In this document: positions 19,754 through 29,747 of the stretch, piece after piece
Numbering within the stretch: the stretch's first letter is position 1
Layout: each line of letters opens with the position of its first letter
NCBI GenBank assembly: GCA_018806915.1
Contig: JAGKQI010000091.1
Span: forward strand, 1,302,001 to 1,366,000
Origin: Phytophthora colocasiae
Taxonomy: Eukaryota > Oomycota > Peronosporomycetes > Peronosporales > Peronosporaceae
Direction of reading: 5' to 3'
DNA: 64,000 nt
The notes under the pieces: model-generated
The model's database searches: none
The model's input: only the letters and a program-made list of their open reading frames with translations
What the model was told of the DNA's origin: nothing
Translations under genes and position numbers: made by a program

Positions 19754-22071
19754 CCGCGGCGACTGTAGTGCCCGACTCTGCGTTTATGAGTGAGTCGACG
19801 TCGAGTCCTTTGACTAACCCCTCGGCTACTCCGTCTGAATGGCGACTCTCAACTGAACTAGACTGGGTGTACTCTGTAGTGAGTAGCACGACTGTGACCG
19901 ATGAATCAACTCGTCATCCCATGCCGGGACTCGATAAGGAGTTGCGAGAGGAGTTCTCAGTAGACTTCTCCGGCTCGAAATTGGACCCCGAACAAAAGGA
20001 ACTATTCCGACAGACTCTGGAGTCGTTCGGCGACATGTTCGTGGAGACTTCTATGAAGCCGGGACGGACCCACTTGCTGGAGTTCGAGATCGATACGGGG
20101 GATCATCCACCCATCAATCAGAGACCGTACCGAGTGTCCAAGGCTGAAGGCGATGTTATGGAGGCTGAAGTACAGCAGTACCTGGACTTAGGGTTAATCC
20201 AACCGTCGACTAGCCCAGTGCTGATGATCCGGAAACCGGATGGAGGTATTCGGTTCTGCATCGACTACCGTCGACTCAATGCTGTGACCATCAAGGACTG
20301 CTACCCGATGCCGCTCATCGACGACATCTTGGATGTGCTCGGGAACGCCAATCTATTCTCTACTATGGATATTGCCTCGGGCTACTGGAATGTACCCATG
20401 GCCAGAGGAACTGTGGGGAAGACGGCGTTCACTTGCAAGTTCGGACTATACGAGTGGTTGGTGATGCCTTTCGGACTGTGTAACGCAGTACCTGCTTTCG
20501 AACGACTCATGGAGAGTGTACTGGTCGACTTGAAGTGGCGGACTTGCTTAATCTACCTGGATGACTGTGTGGTGTTCAGCGTGCTCGAACGGTTCAGGAC
20601 GGCAGGATTCAAGCTCAAGATGAAGAAGAGCAAGTGGGGTCGCGACCAAGTGCATTTCTTGGGTCACATCGTCACCCCCTCGGGTATACTTCCCAATCCT
20701 GAGAAAGTGAAAGCAGTCATGACTGTTGAACGACCGAGTGACCTCCGAGGAGTACGTGCCTTCCTGGGACTGACTAGTTACTTCCGACGGTACATCCCTG
20801 GGTATGCCGCTATTTTGGCCCCGATCGAGAAGTTGAAGATGAAGGGTGCACCATTCATATGGAGTCCCGACTGTGAGTCTGCTTTCGTACAGTTGAAGCG
20901 AAAATTGGTTGAACCGCCTATTCTGATCTACCCCGACTTCAATAAGAGGTTCAAGCTGTTCGTCGACTCCTCCAAGTTGGCTGTAGGAGCTTGTCTCATG
21001 CAGGAAGTCGCCGGACAAAATCGAGTGGTGGCCTATGCAAGCAAGCTGCTGGTTGGTTCTGAGAAGAACTGGATCAACAAGCAAGATGGTACTTCGGAGA
21101 TCGAGTGCTGGGGAATTGTGTGGGCGACTCGCAAGTTTCGGTGCTATCTTGACCGGAGCGAGTTCGACCTCTACACGGATCACAAGGCGCTGTTGTGGGT
21201 GTTCAACGACACCAACCGGACGAGCAATGCCAAGCTGGCCAGGTGGGCGATGGAGTTGTCGCAACTACGTCTCAAGGTGTACCATCGACCAGGTACCTCG
21301 ATGGGGTATGTAGACGGTCTGTCGAGGCTGCATGCGTCCACTGTCAGTGCTGTTACCATGGCAGAACTACTCAACGACGCGAACGAAGGTGACGTGGAGC
21401 CAGTCCAGGTCGGGGAGAAGTTTCCGGCAGAACCTCAACCTGCCCCTGCCGAGGGAGTAGATGATGGGCAGATGTTAGAGGAGGGTGGTCGAATCCAGGT
21501 CGGGGAGAGGTCCGAGGCGACTACTAGGAGAGTTAGTCGACGAGGACCTACTCCACCCGATGACGACCAACTACTCGTGTCTCCCGTCGACGTGTTTGGA
21601 CTAGACCAGGCTCGCGTTTTGGAGGAACAGAAGAGAACCCCCTGGATCCTCGCCATGATCGCCTTTCTGGAGAGCGGAGCCTTGGCACTAGACGCTCAAC
21701 TTCGAGCGAAGGTGCTGTCGCTCGCCCCCAACTATACTGTGAAGAACGGAGTACTCATGAGGAAAGTACACCTGAAGGCTCGAGCTGGGCCAGCTAGTTC
21801 ATTGGAAGTACCGGTGATACCCATTCATTACATCTCGACCGTCCTCCATCACTGTCATGCCGACGTCCTCTCCGCTCATGTGGGGGTGACTAAGACTATG
21901 GATCGCGTACGCAAACATGCCTACTGGCATGGGTGGAAGAAGGATGTAGCTGAGTATGTCCGAGAGTGTACTGTGTGTGTGGGAGTGGCAAGGGCTACCG
22001 ACCGTGGAGGAACGGTCTCATGCAGAAGATGCCGATCCAGGAGCTGTCGGGACACTTCTCACTACTGGTAG
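19705..22071 (+). pseudogene. Pol: RT, RNase H and integrase finger
   Basis: RT motifs are VLMIRKPDGGIRFCIDYRRL, STMDIASGYWNVPM, YEWLVMPFGLCNAV and the catalytic IYLDDCVVFS with both aspartates. Directly after this the sequence jumps to VLERFRTAGFKLK, so an in-frame deletion of a few codons is likely. Connection (LTSYFRRYIPGY), RNase H (FVDSSKLAVGACLMQ, IECWGIVWATRKFR, YTDHKALLW) and the tail YVDGLSRL follow. The integrase finger reads HHCHADVLSAHVG and CTVCVG. The frame shifts near 21990. Confidence 0.88.
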
Positions 22072-22550
22072 TGGATGCTGTCGGTCCACTGGTGACGACC
22101 CCTCGCGGTAACAAGTTCATCCTTGTATTCGCCGACTACTTCACTAGATGGGTAGAGGCGTTCGCTGTCGAGCGACTTGACTCAGTGACTTTCGTGGAGA
22201 CTATGGTGGATGAAGTGATCTCTCGGCATGGAGTACCTAAGAAGCTACTGAGCGATCAGGGATCGAACTTCATCACTGAACTCGCTCGTTCAATGTATGA
22301 AACTCTTGGCATCAAGAAGTTATTCGGGGCTGCCTACCATCCCCAAACACAGGGGCTGGTAGAGCGCTTCAATGGCACACTTCTGGGTATGCTGAGGATG
22401 TACGTGAGCGAGTCTCAAGATGATTGGGACCGGTACCTACCTCGAGTGCTTTTTGCCTACCGGACGTCCTACCATGAAGCTCTCGGCGACTCACCCTTTT
22501 TCAGTCTGTATGGACGTAACCCCGTACTACCCCTGACCTGGCTTTCCTGA
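21966..22550 (+). pseudogene. Pol: integrase catalytic core
   Basis: D,D-35-E is complete: Asp in [10 protein letters not shown], Asp in [13 protein letters not shown] and Glu in [12 protein letters not shown]. The frame closes at 22550 within PVLPLTWLS, where a one-base change has shifted it. Confidence 0.86.
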
Positions 22551-23349
22551 ATACGACTGCTCAGTGGAAGAGCAATGAAGTAGCTGCCTATCGACGTCGA
22601 CTGTACTTGTCCCTCAGGGACACCCGTCGACTAGTAGAGCGTCAACTGTTGAAGGCTCAAGGTCGACACGAGGATTGACTACAGGGTCAGAGGCCCGTCA
22701 AGTTCTCCGAAGGAGATGCTGTCTGGGTGTACCAGTACTTCCGAGCAAGACGAGGAGAGAAGACCTCCCGGAAATTGGCGTTCTCGTGGCATGGACCTTA
22801 CTGAGTGGTCGAAACTGTGGGCGAGAATGCCTATAGGGTTGCTATCCCCTCTCACCCCAACCGAGTGGTAACCATCAACGTGAACCGACTGAAACCTTTT
22901 CAGGGTCGATGGAGTCGACCCTACCCTACCGAGATCCCACCTGGCGTTGATATGAACCCCGGAGAAGATGACGATGGTCCACTAGTTGAAGAAGATCTAC
23001 GTAGGACTAGTTACGTGGAACGACTGGTGATCGGCTCAGAGGAGACGGCATTCACTAGTGGTGCTCTTCCTGTCGTCGACATACTAGCTCGAAGTCGGAA
23101 GGCCGGAGAGCTGCAGTATCTGGTTCTACTAGCTACTTACGAGACTAGATGGTGCCGTCTATTTCACTGAAACCGACGTTCGATGTACTGGTCACTGCTT
23201 TTGAGAACACTCATCGCAAGGAGCAAGGGCTCCCGGAGTTGCGACGGAGTGCTCGACTCGCCGACGCGAACGCTGCTATCGACGAGGACGAGCTACTTTT
23301 CTCTAGAGGATGGATGGCCGGACTGGCCGTGGAGCTAATGCCCTGCTGA
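22551..23349 (+). pseudogene. Pol: integrase C-terminal region
   Basis: The path continues through a basic helix (AYRRRLYLSLRDTRRLVER), a TGA near 22677, VKFSEGDAVWVYQYF, the GPY module FSWHGPY with a stop directly after it, and VVTINVNRLKPFQG. It ends in acidic sequence with LPELRRSARLADANAA. Two stops and at least one frame change interrupt it. No chromodomain is visible, unlike the other two gypsy elements here. Confidence 0.75.
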
Positions 23350-23992
23350 CCTTTGCCCCACCGAGTACTCTAAGGAGTACTTCCCCTCTTTTGTTTTGCA
23401 TATTACATTTCCTGAATATCCTGAGCCGATCGGAGGTTGACTGTCACCTGCCTGAACGATGACTCCGATCGATGAGCCTTTACGACTACATATTTTCCTG
23501 ACCCCGTGACTATCTAGCTTTGTGACTAGCTGGCGATGGGATGAACTGAGCCTGATGGATCCTGCGAGAACGGTGGCAAGATGCTGGAGATGACCACTGG
23601 AAGTACTTGAATTCGCCTTAGATGAACTGAACCTGATGCCCCTTTGTGAAGACGATGACCTGACGTACCCTACTAGAACGATGACGAGACGCAAGAGAGG
23701 TTTACCGTAACTACCCTGCTGGGACGATGACGAGACACGAGAGGTGACTACTGGAGGTGCTATGGGTCCACCTTCGAGGTATGGCCCTACCTACGCTATG
23801 GAAGTGGACTTTGACTACGACGTGTGACTTGATGACTATTGTGACGACGAGAAGTGAAGCAAGTAGACCTGATCGATTAAACTGGATATCGACTATGACA
23901 AGTGTCTTGATGACTACTGCGGTGACGAAAAGTGGAGTATGTTGATAAGAAGTTAACTCGACCGACTGGAAAGCAGTGCTGAACGTGAAATT
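23350..23992 (+). other. Spacer between pol and the env-like ORF
   Basis: No coding frame is supported. GACGATGAC-type words recur; ACGATGACGAGAC occurs at 23678 and 23723. This looks like degraded or non-coding element sequence. Confidence 0.5.
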
Positions 23993-24850
23993 ATGAAGTT
24001 AGACTTCGGGAGCTGCAAAATGGCTGCTTATCTGGCTTATGTGAAAGGTACTCGTGATGCCGGAGCCACGGTATGGCACCGGGCGGTGGCTGTTGTGAAA
24101 GGTCTCTGCTGGATTGGTCTACTATGTCTGTCGCTGATGATTCACTTCCCCATGGCTGCATTCGACCTACTCGAGTTCCTAACCTTTGGCACTACCGGGC
24201 TGGCGTTCGTCCTGACCCTACTGAACCTACTCTGCTACCTGACTATGGAGGCTACCTGGGTTGCCTATGCATCCGCCGTGGTCGTCGCGGTCGGGATCGC
24301 AACGCACTACTGGCGCTTCACCGATGAGCAAGGTCGACTCCAGGGTGCTGCCCCAGGTGCTGTCGTACACAGCGACCTCCAATCCGTTCGTGCCAAGGTC
24401 GACGAGTGTAACCAACGTGAAGCTACCTGCTTGTCCAATCTGCGCTGTGCCGAGCCTACTACTGAAAGACACCTACGTTCCCGTCGAAGATACGAAGTTG
24501 CCGCGACTACCCTGCCGATGGACCCGTCGTCTACTACGAGGCATGCGGCTATAACTATCCCGTACCCCGCTTCGATACCCCCTACTACTCCCTACCCTGA
24601 TACCTCTACGACTACTTCAACTTCAAGTTCGACTACGACCTCTCGTCATGCTACTACTTCGTCTACTGCGACTCGTGCTGCTTTTACTCTACTGGACGAC
24701 GGCTACATCAAGTTGACTGACGAAGAGCTCCGTGTGGTCAAGTGCCTCCGGGACATGGAGCGCGACCGCGTTGTGCGAGGACGCTCAACGTCAGGTCGGG
24801 GAATTTGTTCCGTACCCGGGAATATATATATATATATATATAGTGTGTGA
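23993..24850 (+). CDS. Env-like transmembrane ORF downstream of pol
   Basis: An ATG-initiated frame of 285 residues in the position where env lies in errantivirus-like LTR elements, directly before the 3' LTR. It has three hydrophobic segments at about residues 31-50, 64-83 and 87-104. A charged region with CNQREATCLSNLRC follows, then a Ser/Thr-rich stretch at about residues 190-233 and a charged tail. The frame overruns the LTR start (24806) and ends in the AT expansion, so the native C-terminus may have been shorter. There is no clear signal peptide, fusion peptide or furin site. It may be a membrane accessory protein, not an envelope. Confidence 0.55.
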   Translation: MKLDFGSCKMAAYLAYVKGTRDAGATVWHRAVAVVKGLCWIGLLCLSLMIHFPMAAFDLLEFLTFGTTGLAFVLTLLNLLCYLTMEATWVAYASAVVVAVGIATHYWRFTDEQGRLQGAAPGAVVHSDLQSVRAKVDECNQREATCLSNLRCAEPTTERHLRSRRRYEVAATTLPMDPSSTTRHAAITIPYPASIPPTTPYPDTSTTTSTSSSTTTSRHATTSSTATRAAFTLLDDGYIKLTDEELRVVKCLRDMERDRVVRGRSTSGRGICSVPGNIYIYIYSV

Positions 24851-24852
24851 AC
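24831..24852. repeat. (AT)n expansion in the 3' LTR
   Basis: The sequence AATATA of the 5' LTR (12043-12048) is expanded to 22 bases of alternating AT here. This accounts for the whole length difference between the two LTRs. Confidence 0.9.
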
Positions 24853-25260
24853 CAGCGTCGGGCGCGCACTATGTCCCGGGGCCTTGCCCAACGTCACCTA
24901 CTGTCCATGGCCAGATGGCCTAGTACTGTGTCAGAGGTCCACTTCGGAAGCTACTCCCTGCCTCGTCTACTATCATACCGTCGCGAGAGGACGGATGTCA
25001 TACCTACCGTCTTACCGCGCATCAGCCGCCTAGGCGCACTACAGAAGGGATAAACAGCAAGGATTTGGAGCTCGACCTCGCGTGTACTACGCCCAGTTCA
25101 GATAGAACGCCCATGTATGAAGCATTAGCCCCGCTCCTGCTGTAAGACTACCTGCTGTAAGAGTACCTGGAGAACGGTTGGCTCGCAGCGACTGATAGGT
25201 AGTTGTGGAGCGTGTCTTCATACGCAATTTCCAATCGTCGGCAACACTGGACAGCCAGCC

Positions 25261-26973
25261 ATGTCGTCAAAACGCAACAGCTACAGCTTGCACTTCAAGT
25301 TGACGGTACTGCGTGAATACAAGCACAAGGTACCCGGCTGCGGCTTCAATGCTCTCGCGAAGAAACACAACATACCATCGGATTCTATTGTGCGCGGTTG
25401 GCACAAGCAGATCGAAAAGCTTCTGGAGGTAGCCAAGAGCCGGGAAGCCGCAACGCGGACAATCCGACGTATACCAGGGGCTGGTAACAAGGCTGAACAC
25501 CAAGAACTGGAGCAGAAACTACACAGTTGGGTAGTGTCAAGAAACAACAAAGGCTTGCGAGTGAAAGACAAATATATTCAGCTAAAGGTGCTCAACATGC
25601 ACACCGAGACCCGTTCTTCTACTTCATCAGCAGACAATACCAGCTTCAAGGCGTCTTCGGGGTGGCTTGACCGCTTTAAAAAGCGATACAATCTAGTGTC
25701 GCGACGACAAACAACAACGAGGCACCTTCCCGACGATGCCGCTGAAATCGCCTTTCAGTTTATCACTGAAGCACAGAATCTAATTGACGAACACAACATC
25801 CCGCCCAACAATGTGATCAATATGGATCAGGTTCCACGGTATTTTGAGACGGAACCGAAATCTACCATCACGACAAAAGGATCGCCAGAAGTCCTCTTGC
25901 GTAAAGGTGGCACCAGTCACAAGCGCTTTACAGCGACATTCACAATTACGGGAGACGGACAGATTCTAAGGCCTCACCTACTGTTCTCGAAGTTAAAGAA
26001 CAAGCCGTCGTGCCCCCCAGGTGTAATGGTGGACGTCAACGCTAGTGGAATGTGGAGTGATTACATCTTACTCAGGCACGCTAAAGAGATTATCTGCAGC
26101 AGAAAAGAGACCAACTTCTACAAGCAGCCAGTGTTGTACATCATAGACTCGTATTATGTTCACGTCAAGCTGCATGACGAGAACCGCCTTCGAGGGTATA
26201 ACATCTTTGTGCTACTCGTCCCCCCAAATCTCACCAGCCTGTGCCTGCCTCTTGACGTAGCCGTGAACAGAAGCTTCCAAGAATTTTACCGCTGCAAGTA
26301 TGACGACTATATCGCTCTAGCTTTGGACGACGAGCGTTTGCAGACAACAGCGGGGAACACAAAGGTCCCGAAGTATTACCATGTTGCCGAGTGGGTACTT
26401 GAATGGATAGCAAGTAAAACTCACGAAGAGATTGCAAAAGCATTCGAGCTCTGTGGACTTGTTTCAAGATCGGTTTTCGCCACGAATAAGCTACACACTC
26501 CCCTTCGCGAGCTGATATCTCACGAAATTAGCGTGGACGAGTGGAATCAGAGGTACCAGGATCTTGTCGCTGAAATGGACGATCGTGAAAAGCTTTGCAT
26601 CGCTTCACCAGAATGGTACCTTCCAGGAGACGTATCTTCAAGCTTGTTTTGTTGTTTCTGCCCGTTCATTGGCACTTCTACTGAAGCGTACGCATCCGAG
26701 CTAACTGATTACATGCTGTCTCTCGAAGATATTGACGGTCTTTTCGATGATAAGTACATTGCTGGACTACAAAAAGGTGCAATTGCTGCAGGTGAACTCG
26801 AGCTGTACGCTTCATCCCAGATGCACGGATGGAACATTCAGGTGGTGACTCTCGACGACGACTGCCGTGTCAGCTCCGAGTTCACTTACAGCGTTGAAAA
26901 CGCTTCACATACGATCACGGTCGCTCGTCTTGGGTGCTTTTTCGCCCTCAAGGTGGACGGAATGCATCTTTAA
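25261..26973 (+). CDS. Pogo transposase with C-terminal OTU-like extension
   Basis: 570 residues from an ATG. Residues 8-55 form a psq/CENP-B-type helix-turn-helix ([32 protein letters not shown]). Residues about 79-150 form a second CENP-B-like DNA-binding unit ([14 protein letters not shown] ... [14 protein letters not shown]). The DDE_1 core has Asp189 ([10 protein letters not shown]), Asp296 (YIIDSYYVH) and Asp332 ([14 protein letters not shown]). After a linker, residues about 451-570 resemble an OTU cysteine-protease fold: PGDVSSSLF in the place of the DGNCLF active-site motif, then [12 protein letters not shown] and [10 protein letters not shown]. The catalytic Cys and His positions are not preserved, so any OTU-derived domain would be non-enzymatic. 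Confidence 0.9.
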   Translation: MSSKRNSYSLHFKLTVLREYKHKVPGCGFNALAKKHNIPSDSIVRGWHKQIEKLLEVAKSREAATRTIRRIPGAGNKAEHQELEQKLHSWVVSRNNKGLRVKDKYIQLKVLNMHTETRSSTSSADNTSFKASSGWLDRFKKRYNLVSRRQTTTRHLPDDAAEIAFQFITEAQNLIDEHNIPPNNVINMDQVPRYFETEPKSTITTKGSPEVLLRKGGTSHKRFTATFTITGDGQILRPHLLFSKLKNKPSCPPGVMVDVNASGMWSDYILLRHAKEIICSRKETNFYKQPVLYIIDSYYVHVKLHDENRLRGYNIFVLLVPPNLTSLCLPLDVAVNRSFQEFYRCKYDDYIALALDDERLQTTAGNTKVPKYYHVAEWVLEWIASKTHEEIAKAFELCGLVSRSVFATNKLHTPLRELISHEISVDEWNQRYQDLVAEMDDREKLCIASPEWYLPGDVSSSLFCCFCPFIGTSTEAYASELTDYMLSLEDIDGLFDDKYIAGLQKGAIAAGELELYASSQMHGWNIQVVTLDDDCRVSSEFTYSVENASHTITVARLGCFFALKVDGMHL

Positions 26974-27033
26974 TATATTTTTTCCTTTGCCAGCCCCGCG
27001 TTCTTCTCATTTCGAGATTTCCCTCCGATACAG

Positions 27034-27100
27034 CGCCTAGGGCGTTATACAAGAATAGTACGCCCAATGGGCGTACTATTCGTTGTTAACGCCTAGGCGG
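27034..27100. repeat. Subterminal palindrome at the right end of pogo
   Basis: A perfect 14-bp inverted repeat, GAATAGTACGCCCA and its complement with one base between (27053-27081), lies inside a longer imperfect palindrome. The outer arms are CGCCTAGGGCG and CGCCTAGGCG, so the inner part of the terminal repeat recurs in opposite orientation. The left end of the element has no counterpart. Confidence 0.9.
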
Positions 27101-27335
27101 CTGATGCGCGGTAAGACGGTAGTCTCAATGCTCTTCTACTTCGGAGGTGTGTCATCCCTACAAGTGCTGGTCCAGACCGCCCAGAAATCTAGTCAGTCGT
27201 GTATCTACCAAGTTAAGAACAACCAAAAACAAGAAGAAAGAAGTTTGCATTTTACGTATTCCTTAAGCTCCCCGCCCAGACCTACTCGATAACAGTCCGC
27301 AACTACTCGACCCTTAACCAGGTATACGACAATTC

Positions 27336-27450
27336 TGGACAAATAATAATCCTTGCGAGTACCGTTGGTTGGAGTGGTTGAGCTGGTCATTCGATGCAGT
27401 AAAGTTGTTTTGCCAACGCCGCTACCCCCTAATACAATCACGACCGACTA
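27336..27450 (-). pseudogene. Rab-like small GTPase, 5' part (P-loop)
   Basis: On the minus strand the peptide VVIVLGGSGVGKTTLL is a G1/P-loop with the strand before it, followed by about 20 residues up to the ATTC target site. An acceptor-like TATTAG precedes it, so this looks like an internal exon. It continues into 12023-11855, where the switch II block lies. The effector loop between P-loop and switch II is weak, so function before insertion is uncertain. Confidence 0.75.
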
Positions 27451-28150
27451 ATATGTTAGAAGAACGTGATGGAAACTAAAACTGTCTGGAATTGCCTTAA
27501 CCGTTGCTGCTTTCCACGGATGGGCAGTGTTGTGCAGTTCCTTTGCGGGTTCTAGCTATTCTTTTGCTAGCTTTCTGTTCTCTTGCCGTCTAATACAACT
27601 ACAGTATTTCGTTAAATCTCATTTCCGAGCTTCTTCGTCCTCGTGACGACCTGACAATTATTTGTAAACAGACTTGGCATGGCTCAGAGGTAGCGGGTCC
27701 CACTTAAAACATATGCGTATACACGTAGTTCGGATTGCATGCGCACGGATCATTCACTGCAACAGTGAAATCGAGTCCGACTTTGCTAGATTTCGAAACT
27801 ACAGTAGAGTAGACAGTCATTCATTCAACTTTCTACTCGGTTATAAGCTACGTGCTTTTACTTGGAGCAATCGGTAATCGGCATAACAGGTCCACCACCG
27901 AGCGAAGCGAGGCGGCTCTTACTATTGACTCAGCTTAAACTTTACTGCTGAGGTCCGCATCGCGGCTCCGCTCATTACTAGTACTATACTTCAGTCGTTA
28001 GTCGTTAGAATTAGGTTCGCCCTTGGAGAAACTTGGGGTGTAAATCCGACAACACTAGATCGCAAAACAATTTGAGTTATCTATTATTCGCCTCAAAGAA
28101 ATCACATGTTGCTTGTTCAGGACTGGACACATTCGCGGCATAAATGGCTT
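27451..28150. other. Intergenic, no gene seen
   Basis: AT-rich sequence without a supportable coding frame, RNA gene or repeat. It may include upstream exons or the promoter of the disrupted Rab-like gene. Confidence 0.5.
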
Positions 28151-28597
28151 CTAGTTTTTGTTTGCGCGCATCACCGCCAGCTTTGCCGCCGCCTTAGCCG
28201 TCTTGCTCCCACTGATGTACGCGTCACGCAAGGCAAGTAACGCGTCGACCTTCGTTTGCGAGACAGATGATTGACCCATAGCTACTCTCGCATAAGTAGT
28301 TCCCCAGCCCCTTGCAATGTCATCAAGCTTCGCCACGATAGCGCTGGACAAAGGACTGCGTTCTTCCAAGTCCTCTTCGTCATAAGTGGTGTAACCACGC
28401 TCTTCGTCATCCACGGAGTCCTCTGACTCGTCTTCTTCGTCTTCAACGGGGTCTTTGTGGCTCCTCAGGAAGCGCTGGCTCGGGTTGCTTCGCACCATCT
28501 TGGAGATCTTGGCCTGGTTGGAAGTGGCAACAGCAACCGTGTCGCTTGCGAAAAGGAAGGACGCCACGGCAATCACCAGAACTTGAGAGAGACGCAT
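28151..28597 (-). CDS. RXLR-dEER secreted effector
   Basis: 148 residues in one exon, from the ATG that begins MRLSQVLVIAV. Residues 1-24 form a signal peptide. RFLR lies at residues 42-45 and DEER at 64-67 after an acidic stretch, the canonical spacing of oomycete host-translocated effectors. The C-terminal half is helical, with GWGTTYARVAMGQ and ALLALRDAYIS that could be one WY-like unit, though I cannot assign it to a named effector. Such proteins are secreted and act inside plant cells. The longer upstream frame lacks an ATG and is not used. The gene sits at the edge of the transposon block, a setting typical for these effectors. Confidence 0.93.
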   Translation of the reverse strand: MRLSQVLVIAVASFLFASDTVAVATSNQAKISKMVRSNPSQRFLRSHKDPVEDEEDESEDSVDDEERGYTTYDEEDLEERSPLSSAIVAKLDDIARGWGTTYARVAMGQSSVSQTKVDALLALRDAYISGSKTAKAAAKLAVMRANKN

Positions 28598-28625
28598 GTT
28601 GTTTGTTGTGTGGCTTGAGGATGAA

Positions 28626-28643
28626 GGAAAATTGCAAAGTGAG
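28626..28643 (-). promoter_or_regulatory. Oomycete Inr core promoter of the RXLR gene
   Basis: On the minus strand CTCACTTTGCAATTTTCC matches the oomycete initiator consensus CTCATTYYNCAWTTT with one mismatch. The pyrimidine-rich CTTCATCC follows as a flanking promoter region. It lies about 30 bp upstream of the ATG, the usual distance. Confidence 0.7.
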
Positions 28644-28732
28644 GATCGTGCAGCCCCACATATGGGGCAACGGTGCACAACTTCCGCAACACTATACTTG
28701 TACTGGTTGTACGCTTGGGCAGTTACTAGTAT

Positions 28733-29198
28733 GAGTCCTCGCCGCGTAATATTTGTCCTCCATCATCGGCCACCGACACGATCGAGCATGTCCATTTAAC
28801 CGGCATTGACTTAATTAAATAGTACTACATGTAGCATGCTGCGAGTTTACTCTTGAATCCTTACCACATAATCTTTGTCTTTCGTCATCAGCCACCGACA
28901 TCACGATCGAGCATTCTTGGGCTGGTGAATCCTCGCCGCGTAATCTGTGGCTTTCATCAACCACCGACGGCAGTGATTTGCACGAAGTATTCAACTGGAT
29001 ATGTACCATGCTGTACATACATGTAATGGTAGCCGTCAACTGCCGTAATAAATCTGCCAGGGACACGTAGTGAGCCGATTCTGCCGGATGGAATGACGGG
29101 TTTCGTGAGACCATATCAGCGATCACGTTAGTATCTCCAGGGATCCAGCGAAAAATTGGCCGATACATGCCCAACAAAATAGCTTTCAGAATTGACAA
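28733..29198 (-). pseudogene. Gypsy RNase H remnant with degenerate repeats
   Basis: The minus-strand peptide FRWIPGDTNVIADMVSRNP is the end of an RNase H domain as found in LTR retroelement pol. Beyond it, three degenerate copies of a GAATCCTCGCCGCGTAATC-like unit occur on the plus strand, at about 28733, 28855 and 28927. They read on the minus strand as ESHRLRGEDS and ERQRLCGKDS variants. The remnant begins about 135 bp upstream of the RXLR start codon. Confidence 0.7.
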
Positions 29199-29747
29199 AA
29201 AAAATCATTGGATCTGTTGTGAACTTTCAAATTGATCAGCCGACAAAGATAATAAAAAAATTCGCACTCAGTAACACACAAACTAAGCCACGCACTCGAG
29301 AACAACCATCCAAACCCCACCGTGAAGTACTCTCACTTACATTCTTGCAGTTACGGTTGCGGCCACTCTACACGCGCACCACGGCATTTTCTTCTGTCGG
29401 AGAGTCCAAGACCCATTTAGCCCTTTTTTCTGTTTCGGTTCTTTGCGTCCGGTAGTAACGATGGGTCAAGGTCCTCGACTCCAGGACGTGAATCCACTCA
29501 TGGTGTACTTAAGAACTTCAGAAATGCATGTAGCGATGGTTTTCAGTGCGATCACAGCAACGACCGATGCGACAGATGCAAGTAAGTGTACACGGAAAGA
29601 ATTGTCGGGGTACCTTAGTCAAGAAATAGCAACACAGTTAAACTAAATTTCCTTCCTACTCAGGTACTACCTGATAACAAGGAAGTAACGTTAGCAGATT
29701 TCCTGGTACCAATAACTTGAAGAGGCGCTCTGACGCAATATTTGGCA
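29199..29747. other. Upstream region of the Sel1 gene
   Basis: Contains an ATG at 29461 with about 40 open codons, ending at a GTAAGT donor-like site near 29583. It also has an acceptor-like CTACTCAG near 29663. I could not join these to the Sel1 gene in frame, so they may be untranslated exons, a short upstream ORF or chance. No other feature was seen. Confidence 0.4.

Larger units (their letters stand above)
25007..27119 (+). mobile_element. Pogo-type Tc1/mariner DNA transposon, intact
   Basis: The 30-bp terminal inverted repeats (25007-25036 and 27090-27119, CCGTCTTACCGCGCATCAGC...) are perfect. They are flanked by TA at 25005-25006 and 27120-27121. The empty site, with a single TA, is preserved in the 5' LTR. 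The single transposase gene is uninterrupted with all three catalytic aspartates. Perfect repeats and an intact ORF make this the youngest insertion in the block and a candidate for an active copy. Confidence 0.97.
12028..27331 (+). mobile_element. Complete Ty3/gypsy LTR element carrying two nested DNA transposons
   Basis: LTRs at 12028-12422 and 24806-27331 both begin TGT and end ACA. They are flanked by the 4-bp direct repeat ATTC (12024-12027 and 27332-27335). Inside, on the plus strand, are gag with two CCHC knuckles, an aspartic protease, RT/RNase H/integrase and a transmembrane env-like ORF. After subtracting the pogo insert and its TA, the 3' LTR is 411 bp against 395 bp for the 5' LTR. 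The 16-bp excess is entirely an AT dinucleotide expansion. By eye the LTRs differ at about seven bases. Gag and pol contain several stops and frameshifts, so this copy is non-autonomous. Confidence 0.95.
24806..27331 (+). repeat. 3' long terminal repeat, split by a pogo element
   Basis: LTR sequence occupies 24806-25006 and 27122-27331. Between them lies the pogo transposon with one extra TA. Removing 25007-27121 gives a 411-bp LTR that aligns end to end with the 395-bp 5' LTR. It ends GGTATACGACA and is followed by the ATTC duplication. A purine-rich GGTCGGGGAA lies just upstream as a candidate polypurine tract. Confidence 0.95.

Noticed and set aside
29461..29646. Upstream exon of the Sel1 gene
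   Set aside because: Donor- and acceptor-like sites exist, but joining them gives an immediate stop or breaks the frame. The signal-peptide-bearing ATG at 29748 is a better start.
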